In this document: positions 18,328-27,141 of the stretch, in pieces
Layout: each line of letters starts with the position of its first letter
Position numbering within the stretch: position 1 is the stretch's first letter
DNA from: Leptotrichia sp. HSP-536
GTDB taxonomy: Bacteria > Fusobacteriota > Fusobacteriia > Fusobacteriales > Leptotrichiaceae
Reading direction: 5' to 3'
Assembly: GCF_041199985.1 (NCBI RefSeq)
Contig: NZ_CP165647.1
Span: 1,240,001-1,304,000 of the forward strand
DNA length: 64,000 nt
Position numbers and translations under genes: made by a program
The notes under the pieces: generated by a model
What the model saw: only the letters and a program-made list of their open reading frames with translations
The model's database searches: none
What the model was told of the DNA's origin: nothing

Positions 18328-19422
18328 CTATTTTACAATCTTATCAATAATTCCTCCACCAAGACAAACCTCACCATCATAAGCAACTACAATCTGTCCC
18401 AATGTTACAGCCTTTTGCGGCCCATTAAAAATCACTTCATATTTATTTTCATCTAGTTTGTTAATTACAGCTTTTGTATCTTTTTGCCTATATCTAAATT
18501 TTACAGCACATTCCAGTGGAAACTGCACTTCATTTATAAAGTTAAAGTCTGTTGCGATTAAACCTTTTGAATAAAGCACTGAATTATCGCCTTGCGTTAC
18601 AATCAGTTCATTTTTTTCCAAATCCTTATCCACAACAAACCAAGGCTCTCCAGTCCCTTCCTTCGTATTTCCAATTCCGATTCCTTTTCTCTGTCCAATT
18701 GTGTAATACATAAGTCCATTATGATGTCCTAGCACTTTTCCCTGTGTATTTACAATATTTCCACCTTTTGCAGGCAAGTATTGTGATAAAAATTTATTAA
18801 AGTCACGTTCTCCAATAAAGCAGATTCCTGTACTGTCTTTTTTCTTCGCCGTTGCCAAATTATATTTTTCAGCTATTTCACGAATTTGCGGCTTTGTGTA
18901 TTCTCCCAATGGGAACAGCACTTTTTCCAGCTGCTCCTGATTTAATTGACAAAGAAAATATGTCTGATCCTTGTTATCATCAATTCCTCTTAACATAGTC
19001 GATTTGATCTTTCCATCTTTTTCTTCGTGAATAATTCTCGCATAATGCCCTGTCGCCACATAATCAGCCCCAATTTTCATCGCATAATCTAGAAATGCAC
19101 GAAATTTAATCTCTTTGTTACACATCACATCAGGATTAGGAGTTCTTCCTTTTTTATATTCATCTAGAAAATATGTAAAAACCTTGTCCCAATACTCCTT
19201 TACAAAATTCACCGAATAATAAGGTATCTCCAATTGCTCCGCCACAGCAATTACATCCTTATAATCTTCTTCCGCCATACAAACCCCATTTTCATCCTTT
19301 TCGTCCCAGTTCTTCATAAAAACCCCAATTACATCGTACCCTTGCTCCTTAAGCAAAATTGCCGCAACAGAAGAATCTACTCCTCCCGACATTCCTAGCA
19401 CAACTTTTTTTCTTCTTTCCAT
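18328..19422 (-). CDS. mnmA: tRNA 2-thiouridine(34) synthase MnmA
   Basis: A 364-residue thiouridylase that activates U34 of Lys/Glu/Gln tRNAs with ATP and inserts sulfur. PP-loop GMSGGVDSSVAA sits at residues 9-20. Catalytic cysteines are visible in VMCNKEIKF and TGICFIGERDF. Tyr/Gly motifs GHYARI and YTIGQRKGIGIG and the C-terminal beta-barrel are in normal order and length. A good promoter lies upstream. Confidence 0.97.
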   Translation of the reverse strand: MERRKKVVLGMSGGVDSSVAAILLKEQGYDVIGVFMKNWDEKDENGVCMAEEDYKDVIAVAEQLEIPYYSVNFVKEYWDKVFTYFLDEYKKGRTPNPDVMCNKEIKFRAFLDYAMKIGADYVATGHYARIIHEEKDGKIKSTMLRGIDDNKDQTYFLCQLNQEQLEKVLFPLGEYTKPQIREIAEKYNLATAKKKDSTGICFIGERDFNKFLSQYLPAKGGNIVNTQGKVLGHHNGLMYYTIGQRKGIGIGNTKEGTGEPWFVVDKDLEKNELIVTQGDNSVLYSKGLIATDFNFINEVQFPLECAVKFRYRQKDTKAVINKLDENKYEVIFNGPQKAVTLGQIVVAYDGEVCLGGGIIDKIVK

Positions 19423-19491
19423 AAAAATTCCTTTCCTTCCCTCAATTTTTCATATTTAAACTTCTTTCAAATCTTTATTTTTATAAAAATA

Positions 19492-19520
19492 AGTATATCA
19501 CAATATTTTATAACAAACAA
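19492..19520 (-). promoter_or_regulatory. mnmA promoter
   Basis: Minus strand TTGTTT (19515-19520), 17 bp, TATACT (19492-19497), about 70 nt before the start codon. Confidence 0.6.
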
Positions 19521-19563
19521 GGGAAATAATCTCAAATTTAACTTGTGAAGTAATTAATTAATA

Positions 19564-19601
19564 AAAAAAGGTATCCTACTTATTTTGAGAAAACCTTTTT
19601 T
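19564..19601 (-). terminator. terminator of the M15 peptidase gene
   Basis: Stem 19564-19572 / 19593-19601 (AAAAAAGGT with ACCTTTTTT). The A- and T-runs on both sides make it usable on either strand. It lies 19 bases past the M15 stop. Confidence 0.75.
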
Positions 19602-19619
19602 AATTTTATATTGTATTAT

Positions 19620-20246
19620 TTAATAATTTAAAAGTTCAAATGAAACTTTAGTTGGAAAATCAAAGTGCATATAATCAGGTCTAGTATAATCTGCTCCCCA
19701 GTTCCATCCTCTACTAGTAAATGCTCTTACTACATCGCCTTCAGGAGTTATAGAATAAGGATTTTTACCTGGTTCCCATTTTTTCCCTACTAAAACTTTT
19801 CCATCAGGACTTAACTGGGGATTTTCATCAGGATTTATATCTATTGCACGTCCAAGACTATGAAGACTTGCAAGTCCATTGGGACGCCAATTATATCCTC
19901 CTACTGATTTAATAGGGAACTTTTCTGGTCCATTGTATATTTCTGTAAATATTTCTTTAACCTCATCTGCTAATAAATTTAATATTTGTATTCTTGCTTT
20001 ACTCGAAATCTTTTTCCCATTTTTTAATTTCCATACAGGTACTTCAACTGAGACCATATGCTTTACAGCAGTTGAATGCGAAGGATTTTCATAAACATCT
20101 GCTAATTCTTCTTCAATTTTTTCACTCTTATCATCTACATACCGTTGCCGAAAAATTGGTTCAGCATAAAGTTTTGTTCCAGTTCCCATAATTCCTATAA
20201 TAGAAAATATTCCTATAAATATATCTTTTTTTATATTTTTTCTCAA
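19620..20246 (-). CDS. M15-family peptidoglycan carboxypeptidase-like protein
   Basis: A 208-residue exported protein. Residues 6-27 are hydrophobic (signal anchor or cleavable signal). The catalytic region carries SLHSLGRAIDIN (zinc ligands His and Asp) and PDYMHFDFP (last His), with the substrate-side RGWNWGADY, as in M15 D-alanyl-D-alanine or L-Ala-D-Glu peptidases (VanY/Ply-like). Expected role: trimming peptide stems of the cell wall in the periplasm. It is monocistronic, divergent from mscL. Confidence 0.85.
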   Translation of the reverse strand: MRKNIKKDIFIGIFSIIGIMGTGTKLYAEPIFRQRYVDDKSEKIEEELADVYENPSHSTAVKHMVSVEVPVWKLKNGKKISSKARIQILNLLADEVKEIFTEIYNGPEKFPIKSVGGYNWRPNGLASLHSLGRAIDINPDENPQLSPDGKVLVGKKWEPGKNPYSITPEGDVVRAFTSRGWNWGADYTRPDYMHFDFPTKVSFELLNY

Positions 20247-20317
20247 ATCTCATCATCTCCTTTTAGTTATGTTTTTTATAAAAATTTTTTTCTTTACAAA
20301 TTCCTATAACACTATTA

Positions 20318-20346
20318 TTTATATCATATCAAACACGATTTGTCAA
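20318..20346 (-). promoter_or_regulatory. promoter of the M15 peptidase gene
   Basis: Minus strand TTGACA (20341-20346), 17 bp, TATAAA (20318-20323). It is divergent from the mscL promoter about 80 bp away. Confidence 0.7.
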
Positions 20347-20424
20347 TATAAAATCAAATCTGAAACGACTAAAAATTTAGTAAAGTATTGTCAATTCAAA
20401 TGCAACAAAAAGTAAAAATAATTA

Positions 20425-20453
20425 TTGCATTTTAGAAAAAAATACATTATAAT
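20425..20453 (+). promoter_or_regulatory. mscL promoter
   Basis: TTGCAT (20425-20430), 17 bp, TATAAT (20448-20453), about 38 nt before the mscL start. Confidence 0.75.
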
Positions 20454-20491
20454 ACGTAGTATATAATTTTAAAATGAAAGGATGTATTTTA

Positions 20492-20893
20492 ATGTTTAAA
20501 GAATTTAAGGAATTTATTTCAAAAGGAAATGTGATAGATTTAGCAGTCGGAGTTATTATAGGAGGAGCATTTGGAAAAATTGTAACATCATTAGTTGATG
20601 ATATGATTATGCCAATTCTAGGAATTATATTAGGAAAAATTAATTTTACTGGTTTAAAACTTGTTATTACTCCTGCTCAAGGGAATAAACCTGAAGTAGC
20701 AGTACTGTATGGTAGCTTTATTCAAAATGTTGTAAACTTTTTAATAATGGCTTTTGTTATTTTTCTAATGGTCAAATTCATTAATAAATTAAGAAAAACT
20801 GACAAAGAAGCTGAAGAAGTTGTTAAAGAAGAAGTTCCAACTAAAGAAGAGACGTTGCTAGCAGAAATTAGAGATATCTTAAAAACTAAATAG
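20492..20893 (+). CDS. mscL: large-conductance mechanosensitive channel
   Basis: A 133-residue protein starting at the ATG at 20492 (MFKEFKEFISKGNVIDLAVG). That is the universal MscL N-terminus and is preceded by AAAGGATG; an ATG 18 bp upstream is in frame but overlaps this ribosome site. TM1 contains DLAVGVIIGGAFGKIVTSLV. TM2 is the hydrophobic run FIQNVVNFLIMAFVIFLMVKF, followed by the charged C-terminal bundle ending KEETLLAEIRDILK. It is an emergency pressure-release channel in the inner membrane that protects against osmotic downshock. Confidence 0.98.
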   Translation: MFKEFKEFISKGNVIDLAVGVIIGGAFGKIVTSLVDDMIMPILGIILGKINFTGLKLVITPAQGNKPEVAVLYGSFIQNVVNFLIMAFVIFLMVKFINKLRKTDKEAEEVVKEEVPTKEETLLAEIRDILKTK

Positions 20894-20906
20894 TTGTTAT
20901 TATTAA

Positions 20907-20929
20907 GGAGAGATTATTAAAATCTCTCC
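20907..20929 (+). terminator. mscL terminator
   Basis: Perfect 8-bp stem 20907-20914 / 20922-20929 (GGAGAGAT with ATCTCTCC) with a 7-nt loop, 14 bases after the stop. The following T-run is weak. Confidence 0.6.
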
Positions 20930-21018
20930 GATTCTTACTTATATTTGCTGAAGTTGCAAATTTTATCATCTCGTTTAAATTTTTGTTTCTACAACAATCT
21001 AAACTTTATCTCTTACTC

Positions 21019-21762
21019 CTATTTATACTCATTCAAGTCAATCCCCTGATCCATTGCAGCAAAAATACAGCCACAATAACATTGTCTATACACATCATAT
21101 TCTGCACACATATCAACTGAACGTTTGTATCCATTATTTTTCTTAAAATCAGACGGAAGATATTTAACATCAAAAATTTCCTGAATTTCTAGGCCCAATG
21201 TATTTATTAATTGACTGTTTTTATGTGGACTTAGTGTCAAAGCACTTCCAAAATAGTCAAATCCTAATTCCTGAGCCTTTTTTGCCACAATGTCAAGTCT
21301 CATCTGAAAACAAGCAGTACATCTTGCTCCACCCTCTTTTTGATTTTCCAACCCTTTCACAGCCTTATAAAAGTCCATTGGCTTATATTCATCTTCAATA
21401 AATCCAACATCATTTCCAGTACGCTCATTAAATTTTTCAATAAATTCCTGCTGAACCAAGGCTCTTTTTTCATATTCTGCTTTTGGATGAATATTATTAT
21501 TGGCAAATAATACTGTCACATCAGCATATTGCGTAAGAAATTCCAATGTATATGTACTGCAAGGGGCACAGCAGCTATGAATCAGTATTTTGGGACGAAT
21601 ATCCTTATTTTCCCAATCTGAAATTAATTTTGTCAAAATTGTATGATAATTGATTTTTTGTTTTGGATTCATTCTTTCCAGAATTTCCTTTGCGTTTTTT
21701 ATATCCCTTTCAATAAGATTTTCCGTATTTTTCTTATATTTAAAATCAATATTTTCCATCAA
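21019..21762 (-). CDS. queH: epoxyqueuosine reductase QueH (iron-sulfur type)
   Basis: A 247-residue protein of the QueH (DUF208) family, which catalyses the last step of queuosine synthesis in tRNA. The N-terminal motif IHSCCAPCSTYTLEFL, the middle GGARCTACFQMRLD and the C-terminal RQCYCGCIF supply the cysteines for the iron-sulfur clusters. This is the alternative to cobalamin-dependent QueG. Two ATGs are adjacent at the start. No other queuosine gene is in the window. Confidence 0.93.
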   Translation of the reverse strand: MMENIDFKYKKNTENLIERDIKNAKEILERMNPKQKINYHTILTKLISDWENKDIRPKILIHSCCAPCSTYTLEFLTQYADVTVLFANNNIHPKAEYEKRALVQQEFIEKFNERTGNDVGFIEDEYKPMDFYKAVKGLENQKEGGARCTACFQMRLDIVAKKAQELGFDYFGSALTLSPHKNSQLINTLGLEIQEIFDVKYLPSDFKKNNGYKRSVDMCAEYDVYRQCYCGCIFAAMDQGIDLNEYK

Positions 21763-21811
21763 ATTAATTCTCTCCTATTTACTAAATTTTTTTACAAACT
21801 ATTTAAAAATT

Positions 21812-21865
21812 AGACTTGCCATAATTCAAAAACATTTATTTTATCATTGAATTATTAACAAGTCT
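21812..21865 (-). terminator. terminator of the aminotransferase gene
   Basis: A long interrupted stem: 21812-21818 (AGACTTG) with 21859-21865 (CAAGTCT), and 21821-21829 with 21847-21855 (ATAATTCAA with TTGAATTAT). It ends in a T-rich run on the minus strand. Confidence 0.7.
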
Positions 21866-21879
21866 ATCAAAATAAAAAA

Positions 21880-23091
21880 TTACTTATCCAATTTATTATA
21901 CGTTTCCAGTGCTTTTTCCAACACCTTCATCCCATTTTCAATTTCAATCAAGTTATGTGTACAAAACGAAAATCTAGCTTCTTTTGTACCTTTCCCTGGC
22001 GTTGTATAAAATCCAGGTCCCGGCGCAAACGACAATGTTTGATTTTCATATCTAAATTCAGTTAACAGCCAAATTGCAAATTTTTCAATATCGTCTACTG
22101 GAAGTTCTGCGATTAAGTATAATGCACTGCTTGGCTTATAAGTTATAACTCCTGGTATTTTTATGATATTATTATAAATCATATCACGTCTTACTTTATA
22201 CTCCAATTTTGTATTGTCAATGTAAGTATCTAAAGTATTAATTAAGTTTGTACTTGCATACTGCTCAATTGTAGAAACCGATAACCTTGCTTGGCAGAAT
22301 TTTAGTGCTTGTGCCATAAAATCCTTATTTTTAGAAGCAATGACTCCGATTCTTGCTCCACACGCACTGTAGTGTTTTGAAATACTGTCAACTAAAATTA
22401 CTCTGTCTTTAATTTCAGGAATTGACATAAACGACTGATAACTTTTTTCAATTTCTTCATCGTAAATAAACTGTCTGTAAACTTCATCTGTAATAATATA
22501 TAAATCATGTTTTATTGCAATATCCCTAATTAATTCCATTTCTTCCTTCTTAAAAACAATTCCAGTCGGATTGCTTGGATTTGAAAACATTATTGCCTTT
22601 GTTTTTGGAGTGATTAATTTTTCAATTTCTTCTCTTTCTGGCAAGTGATAATGATTCTCGATAGAAGTTTCAATTGGAACTAATTTTGCATCAGCAATTC
22701 TTAAAAAACTATCATAATTTGTATAATATGGCTCAGGAACTAGAACCTCATCTCCTGGATTACAAATAGCTTGCAACGTAATTTGAATAGCCTCGCTTCC
22801 ACCTTGAGTAATCAATATATCCTCAGGCAAAATATCAATTCCCACTTTTGCATAAGATTTTGAAAATGATTCTCTCAATTCAATAATCCCTGCCGAATTT
22901 GTATATTTAACAATTTTTTCCTTATAATTATTTAATCCCTCAAAAAATGTATCTGGCGTTTCCACATCAGGCTGCCCTATATGCAGCTGATACACTTTCA
23001 CTCCAGATCTCTTTGCTTCATCAATATACGGCACTAATTTTCTAATTGGTGAATACTGCATATTTAAAACTCTGTCTGAAAATTTTTTCAT
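21880..23091 (-). CDS. class I/II pyridoxal-phosphate aminotransferase
   Basis: A 403-residue fold-type I aminotransferase. Visible are the N-terminal QLHIGQPDVETP, YTNSAGIIELRE, the cofactor-site NPSNPTGIVF and ITDEVYR, and the Schiff-base lysine in DSISKHYSACGARIG. The Arg in EARFSFCTHN should bind the substrate carboxylate. Family members act on aspartate, alanine or aromatic amino acids; the exact substrate is not decidable here. A single-gene unit with its own terminator. Confidence 0.92.
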   Translation of the reverse strand: MKKFSDRVLNMQYSPIRKLVPYIDEAKRSGVKVYQLHIGQPDVETPDTFFEGLNNYKEKIVKYTNSAGIIELRESFSKSYAKVGIDILPEDILITQGGSEAIQITLQAICNPGDEVLVPEPYYTNYDSFLRIADAKLVPIETSIENHYHLPEREEIEKLITPKTKAIMFSNPSNPTGIVFKKEEMELIRDIAIKHDLYIITDEVYRQFIYDEEIEKSYQSFMSIPEIKDRVILVDSISKHYSACGARIGVIASKNKDFMAQALKFCQARLSVSTIEQYASTNLINTLDTYIDNTKLEYKVRRDMIYNNIIKIPGVITYKPSSALYLIAELPVDDIEKFAIWLLTEFRYENQTLSFAPGPGFYTTPGKGTKEARFSFCTHNLIEIENGMKVLEKALETYNKLDK

Positions 23092-23138
23092 AGTATAATT
23101 TTCCTTTCTGTTTATGTATTAATTTGAAAATTTTATTT

Positions 23139-23242
23139 TATACTCGAACCTGTTAAAATAGAACTGCTAAAAAATTTAAAAATCTAGGGTTTGAGTAAAT
23201 AGTCATAGCCTTTGAGTTCAGTTTTAAAGCAGTTTTACTATA
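23139..23242. repeat. dispersed ~105-bp intergenic repeat, copy 1
   Basis: Runs from TATACTCGAACC to GTTTTACTATA. It aligns along its length with the reverse complement of 39869-39974. The shared blocks include GGGTTTGAGTAAA/GAGTTTGAGTAAAA, TAGTCATA and TTTAAAGCAGTTTTACTATA. The two ends are partly inverted repeats of each other (TATA...AAC...), so it may be a small MITE-like element or a conserved structured RNA element. Confidence 0.8.
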
Positions 23243-23267
23243 AAACGACAACTGTTATAAATGTGAA

Positions 23268-23299
23268 TGCAAGGAAATAACAAAATATCACTCCTTGCA
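23268..23299 (-). terminator. hairpin at the end of the amidase operon
   Basis: Perfect 8-bp stem TGCAAGGA (23268-23275) with TCCTTGCA (23292-23299), just beyond the amidase stop. The T-run on the minus strand is poor, so termination is only probable. Confidence 0.5.
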
Positions 23300-23305
23300 A
23301 AAAAA

Positions 23306-24244
23306 CTATTTATTATATTTATCATTTAACGCTTTCAAAATTGCATATGTTTCTAAATCAAGCTTTCCATCATACTTAGACGGTCTGAAATGATATTGGA
23401 ACGCCTTTATTACATTTTTTGTCTGTCCATCCCATATTCCTGTTTGATTTATAGCATACCCAAATCTGCTAAATTCAGATTGAACTGTCGCTGCAGGTAT
23501 AGTATTCCAAGTACTTGCATATTGATTTTCATACATTGATTTACTTGAACTGTCATACCACATTCCTATATTATATTTTTTATTTAGTTCTTCCCATGGA
23601 AATAATGGACCTGGATCAGGCTTTCTTTGTGGAGCAATGTCAGAATGTCCCAAAATATTTGTTGGTGGAATTTCATATTTATCAATCAGATATCTCACAA
23701 GTACTGCAACTTCCTTTATTTGAAAATCCTTAAATGGTTCAAATTTTCCACTTACATCTCCATTATTAACAATTTCAATTCCAATTGAACTGTCATTTAG
23801 ATTTTTAGTAGTTTTCCATTCACTTACTCCAGCATGCCATGCCCTTTTATTCTCATCAACTAAATAAAAAACAGGATCATTTTTTTGATCTGATACCAAG
23901 TAATGAGAACTTACGTCATTGCCTGTCAAAGCTCTAAGCGAACCATCTCTATTTACTGCTGTATAATGTAAAATTACAAATCTTTGTCTGTAATTTTGCC
24001 CTTTTGCAGTATATGATGAATCCACAGTTATTGAACCTGCAGAATTCCTGATAGTTTCGGTTCCTCCCCTTCTTGATGCATTATCGTCCTTAGGTTCTCC
24101 TTTTCCGCTTTGTCCATTATCAATTTGTATTTCTACTGGCGGTTTCTTAACATCTAAATTATTGTTCTTATTGTATGCGTTCAGTATATTTCCAATAGAT
24201 AATATCGATATTAAAAATAATAGTTTTTTTATAGTTTTTTTCAT
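23306..24244 (-). CDS. N-acetylmuramoyl-L-alanine amidase (Amidase_2) with peptidoglycan-binding domain
   Basis: A 312-residue exported hydrolase. Residues 1-23 are a signal peptide, followed by a Gly/Asp/Lys-rich linker to about residue 70. The Amidase_2 (AmpD/AmiD-like) domain has zinc ligands in VILHYTAVNRDGS and GHSDIAPQRKPDPGPLFPW. The C-terminal ~75 residues match a PG_binding_1 fold (FGYAINQTGIWDGQTKNVI). It cleaves the amide between MurNAc and the stem peptide. It is last in an operon with a membrane protein (4-bp gap) and a TPR protein. Confidence 0.92.
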   Translation of the reverse strand: MKKTIKKLLFLISILSIGNILNAYNKNNNLDVKKPPVEIQIDNGQSGKGEPKDDNASRRGGTETIRNSAGSITVDSSYTAKGQNYRQRFVILHYTAVNRDGSLRALTGNDVSSHYLVSDQKNDPVFYLVDENKRAWHAGVSEWKTTKNLNDSSIGIEIVNNGDVSGKFEPFKDFQIKEVAVLVRYLIDKYEIPPTNILGHSDIAPQRKPDPGPLFPWEELNKKYNIGMWYDSSSKSMYENQYASTWNTIPAATVQSEFSRFGYAINQTGIWDGQTKNVIKAFQYHFRPSKYDGKLDLETYAILKALNDKYNK

Positions 24245-24248
24245 CTTT

Positions 24249-24914
24249 TTAAACTAATTCTCCTTGTTTTATTTTTTTATTTTTTGTAATTTGTTTATCT
24301 TTTTTACTATTTTCTGAAAAAACATAGTAAATAATGGCAAAAATAGAAATAATAATTCTCATAGCCGCTGTTATATTTGTATCAAAGTCTAACCATATCA
24401 TTATTGAAACTGCGATATTTAATGCTGATATTAAAATCAAGAAAACATTTCTTCTGCTTATTGCAACAAAAATAAATATTATTGAAGAAAAAATAAATAA
24501 AACTCTTGTTCCTCCAAAAAACAGAAGATATAAACTTACAGTTGAAACTACATCGTTCATATAAGGTGAGCTTTGTAAAATAACACGTGAAATATTCACG
24601 CAGATTAAGGTTACCAAAAATATTACAGAACAAATTATTAAATCTATTTTATCTTTTTTTATTTCTTTCTCTTTTATTTCCTCGGTTATACTTTTATTAT
24701 TCTTTCTTTTTTCAATACTTTTATTTTTCAATTCAAAAACTGAATATAATAGCAAAATCCAGAAAACTATCTCAATAATGCCAAGCTGAGTTGTTATATG
24801 AAAAATTTTATTGTTTGTATATTCATGAAAAATCGAATTATAAAAATTATAGTTTACAAAAATGTATAAAAGAGAAATTATTATCGAAAATCCTTTTTTT
24901 AAATAAAAAAACAT
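24249..24914 (-). CDS. uncharacterised membrane protein
   Basis: 221 residues, not recognised. There are two hydrophobic segments near the N-terminus (about 9-26 and 44-62), a charged Lys/Glu-rich loop (66-92), then four to five closely packed hydrophobic segments (about 93-195) and a basic tail. It sits exactly 4 bp from both its upstream TPR gene and its downstream amidase gene, so the three are almost certainly one transcript. A helper role for amidase or TPR-protein placement is only a guess. Confidence 0.75.
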   Translation of the reverse strand: MFFYLKKGFSIIISLLYIFVNYNFYNSIFHEYTNNKIFHITTQLGIIEIVFWILLLYSVFELKNKSIEKRKNNKSITEEIKEKEIKKDKIDLIICSVIFLVTLICVNISRVILQSSPYMNDVVSTVSLYLLFFGGTRVLFIFSSIIFIFVAISRRNVFLILISALNIAVSIMIWLDFDTNITAAMRIIISIFAIIYYVFSENSKKDKQITKNKKIKQGELV

Positions 24915-24918
24915 AAAT

Positions 24919-26916
24919 TTAATCTCCTGAAAATTTATTTATCCAGTTCAAATAATTTGAATCTGTTATATTTAAAGCCTCGATATGTGCCTGAAAATTT
25001 ACATCATCATCGTATATTCTGAATATAATTGGCGCAAGTATCTTTAATGTCTGTGTCTCAAAAATACCATGAATATTCATACTGTAAATAAGCGGCTTCT
25101 GAAATTTTAACAGCTGGCTGTTTGTCTGTTTTATTTCATACAAAAGAGACAGCAGGTTTATTTTCTTTAAATCATTATTCCTGTCTTCAAGCACAACATC
25201 TATCTGGTCTGAAAGAAGCTTTTTGTATCTCCACGATTGATGATTTTTATGAGCTTTGCTTTGTATTAAAAATTTCATTTTTTGTGAAAATAAAACTAGA
25301 TTATTCAAATTTTTCTCGTATTTTATAGAAAAATTTCTTTCAAAAAAGTTATTTACTGATTTTAATAAATCATTTTGAACATTATAAATTGTATTTTCAT
25401 CGTAAATTTTATTGATTAAGCTCGATTTATGCTCATTAAAAGTATCATACAAGTAAATTTCTATTTCATATTTTTCAACATTTGGCATTTTCAAAATATT
25501 TCCAGCTAGAACAAAATTTAAATTATTATTTTGCTTACGTATTAGTTTCATATAATCAGTACTGTATCTCTTCTTTGATATAAAAAGACTTTCGCCGCTA
25601 TATGCGACTGCCAGCTGATAATTCAGATTTGTTTTATAATGTAAATTTTCATTTAAATATAAAGGCAATGAAACAGCAAGATTTTCTGCCAGTTCTGATT
25701 TTTCTCCAATTGATGTAAAAGTCAATATAAGAATATTTGGTTTTATACGCTTATTCTGATTTAACATAAATTCTGGACGATTAAATTCATAATACCATAA
25801 AGGTTTATTTGTTGAAAAAAATCTATTTTTATTTTGTCCATCAGTATTATTTTTATTTTCATTTTTAACTTTCATTTTCCAAAAATATTCTTCATAATAC
25901 ATAAATTTTTTGTAATGTTCAATCCATGGAAATTTTGATGTAAATTTACAAAGTTCCAATCCTTCCTTATACATATTTTTTACTTTATAATACTTTAAAA
26001 CATTTAATGCCGTATATACATTATGTTTTTCAGGATTGTAATATGTAATTACATATTGCTTAAACTCGTCATACAGCTCATTAAGTATATAAATACTTGA
26101 TGTTATATACATTACTTCAGAATTATACCCTGATTCCTTAAGAGACGTTATTAAAAAATAATTTCCTGTTTCTTTGTCATTTTTTTTGAAATAAACTACC
26201 GCTTGCATCATTTTAGCACGCCAGTTTCCCCTTATTGCGGAAAGTTTATCCAGTTTATTTTCATATTCAGCCTTGCTTCTTTTTTTTACAATATCAAAAT
26301 ATCTTTTAAATGCAATAGCTGAATTTGGATTAATCTCCAGCGCTTCATAATATTTTTTTTCTGATTCAAACGGCTTTCCATAAAGTTCCAATGCTTCAGC
26401 ATAAGCTATACAAAGTGCTTCTGTTGAATTATCGACATTCCAGTTTTTTTCATACAGCTCAACTGCATTTTTATATGCTCCAGTTTTTATATGATAAGTT
26501 CCAAGCAGAATTAACTTTCTTTCAAAATTTTCATCAGCCGCATAAAATCTTAATACCGCTTCCTTAATTTCAGAATAAAGTTCCTTTGAAAAAGCATCCT
26601 GTATTATAGGATATAATCCATCCATATTATCCCAGTATTTCCTTATCGACGGATATAATTTTTTTTCAAGCCAGTCCTTTTTGGGCATTTTAAATTCTTT
26701 TCCAAATTCATCATAATAGGAAATTTCCTTGAAATCATCTGCGTAGTTATCGTTTTCTATATACTCTGATTCGCTCATTGCATTATTATTTGCAGCATTA
26801 CTAGGAATTTCCTTATTAACTTGATGATTATTAATTTTTGTTTCAGTATTTATACTATTTTCTTTATTCTTATTTCCTTTATTTTCAGAAGATTTTAAAA
26901 AATCAAAAATCCCCAT
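24919..26916 (-). CDS. large TPR-repeat protein, function unknown
   Basis: A 665-residue, mostly soluble protein. Residues 1-60 are low-complexity and Asn/Lys/Glu-rich. From about 70 to 330 it is helical with TPR-like spacing (KTGAYKNAVELYEKNW, SEKKYYEALEINPNSAIAFKRY). The C-terminal half is a mixed alpha/beta region (PNILILTFTSIGEKSELAENL, YQLAVAYSGESLFIS) that I cannot assign. No signal peptide or transmembrane segment is evident. It is first in an operon with a membrane protein and a cell-wall amidase, which suggests a role at the envelope. Confidence 0.75.
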   Translation of the reverse strand: MGIFDFLKSSENKGNKNKENSINTETKINNHQVNKEIPSNAANNNAMSESEYIENDNYADDFKEISYYDEFGKEFKMPKKDWLEKKLYPSIRKYWDNMDGLYPIIQDAFSKELYSEIKEAVLRFYAADENFERKLILLGTYHIKTGAYKNAVELYEKNWNVDNSTEALCIAYAEALELYGKPFESEKKYYEALEINPNSAIAFKRYFDIVKKRSKAEYENKLDKLSAIRGNWRAKMMQAVVYFKKNDKETGNYFLITSLKESGYNSEVMYITSSIYILNELYDEFKQYVITYYNPEKHNVYTALNVLKYYKVKNMYKEGLELCKFTSKFPWIEHYKKFMYYEEYFWKMKVKNENKNNTDGQNKNRFFSTNKPLWYYEFNRPEFMLNQNKRIKPNILILTFTSIGEKSELAENLAVSLPLYLNENLHYKTNLNYQLAVAYSGESLFISKKRYSTDYMKLIRKQNNNLNFVLAGNILKMPNVEKYEIEIYLYDTFNEHKSSLINKIYDENTIYNVQNDLLKSVNNFFERNFSIKYEKNLNNLVLFSQKMKFLIQSKAHKNHQSWRYKKLLSDQIDVVLEDRNNDLKKINLLSLLYEIKQTNSQLLKFQKPLIYSMNIHGIFETQTLKILAPIIFRIYDDDVNFQAHIEALNITDSNYLNWINKFSGD

Positions 26917-27073
26917 ATATTCTCTATCCTCCTATCCTAAAAATTATTATTTTATAGCAATATTTTAAGTTTTATTTTTATTTCAAACTGATATTACTAT
27001 AAATTTATGATATCAATAGTATAGCATATTTTTTTATTTTTGTTACATATTTTTTGAAAAAAATCTCAAAAAA

Positions 27074-27094
27074 GTGAGATTGTAAAAATCTCAC
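27074..27094 (-). terminator. terminator of the paired membrane-protein genes
   Basis: Perfect 7-bp stem GTGAGAT (27074-27080) with ATCTCAC (27088-27094), followed on the minus strand by TTTTTTGAGATTTTTTT. Confidence 0.75.
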
Positions 27095-27141
27095 ATTTTC
27101 ATTCCAGTTCATAAATTTGTAATAAATCTATGTCTCAATTT

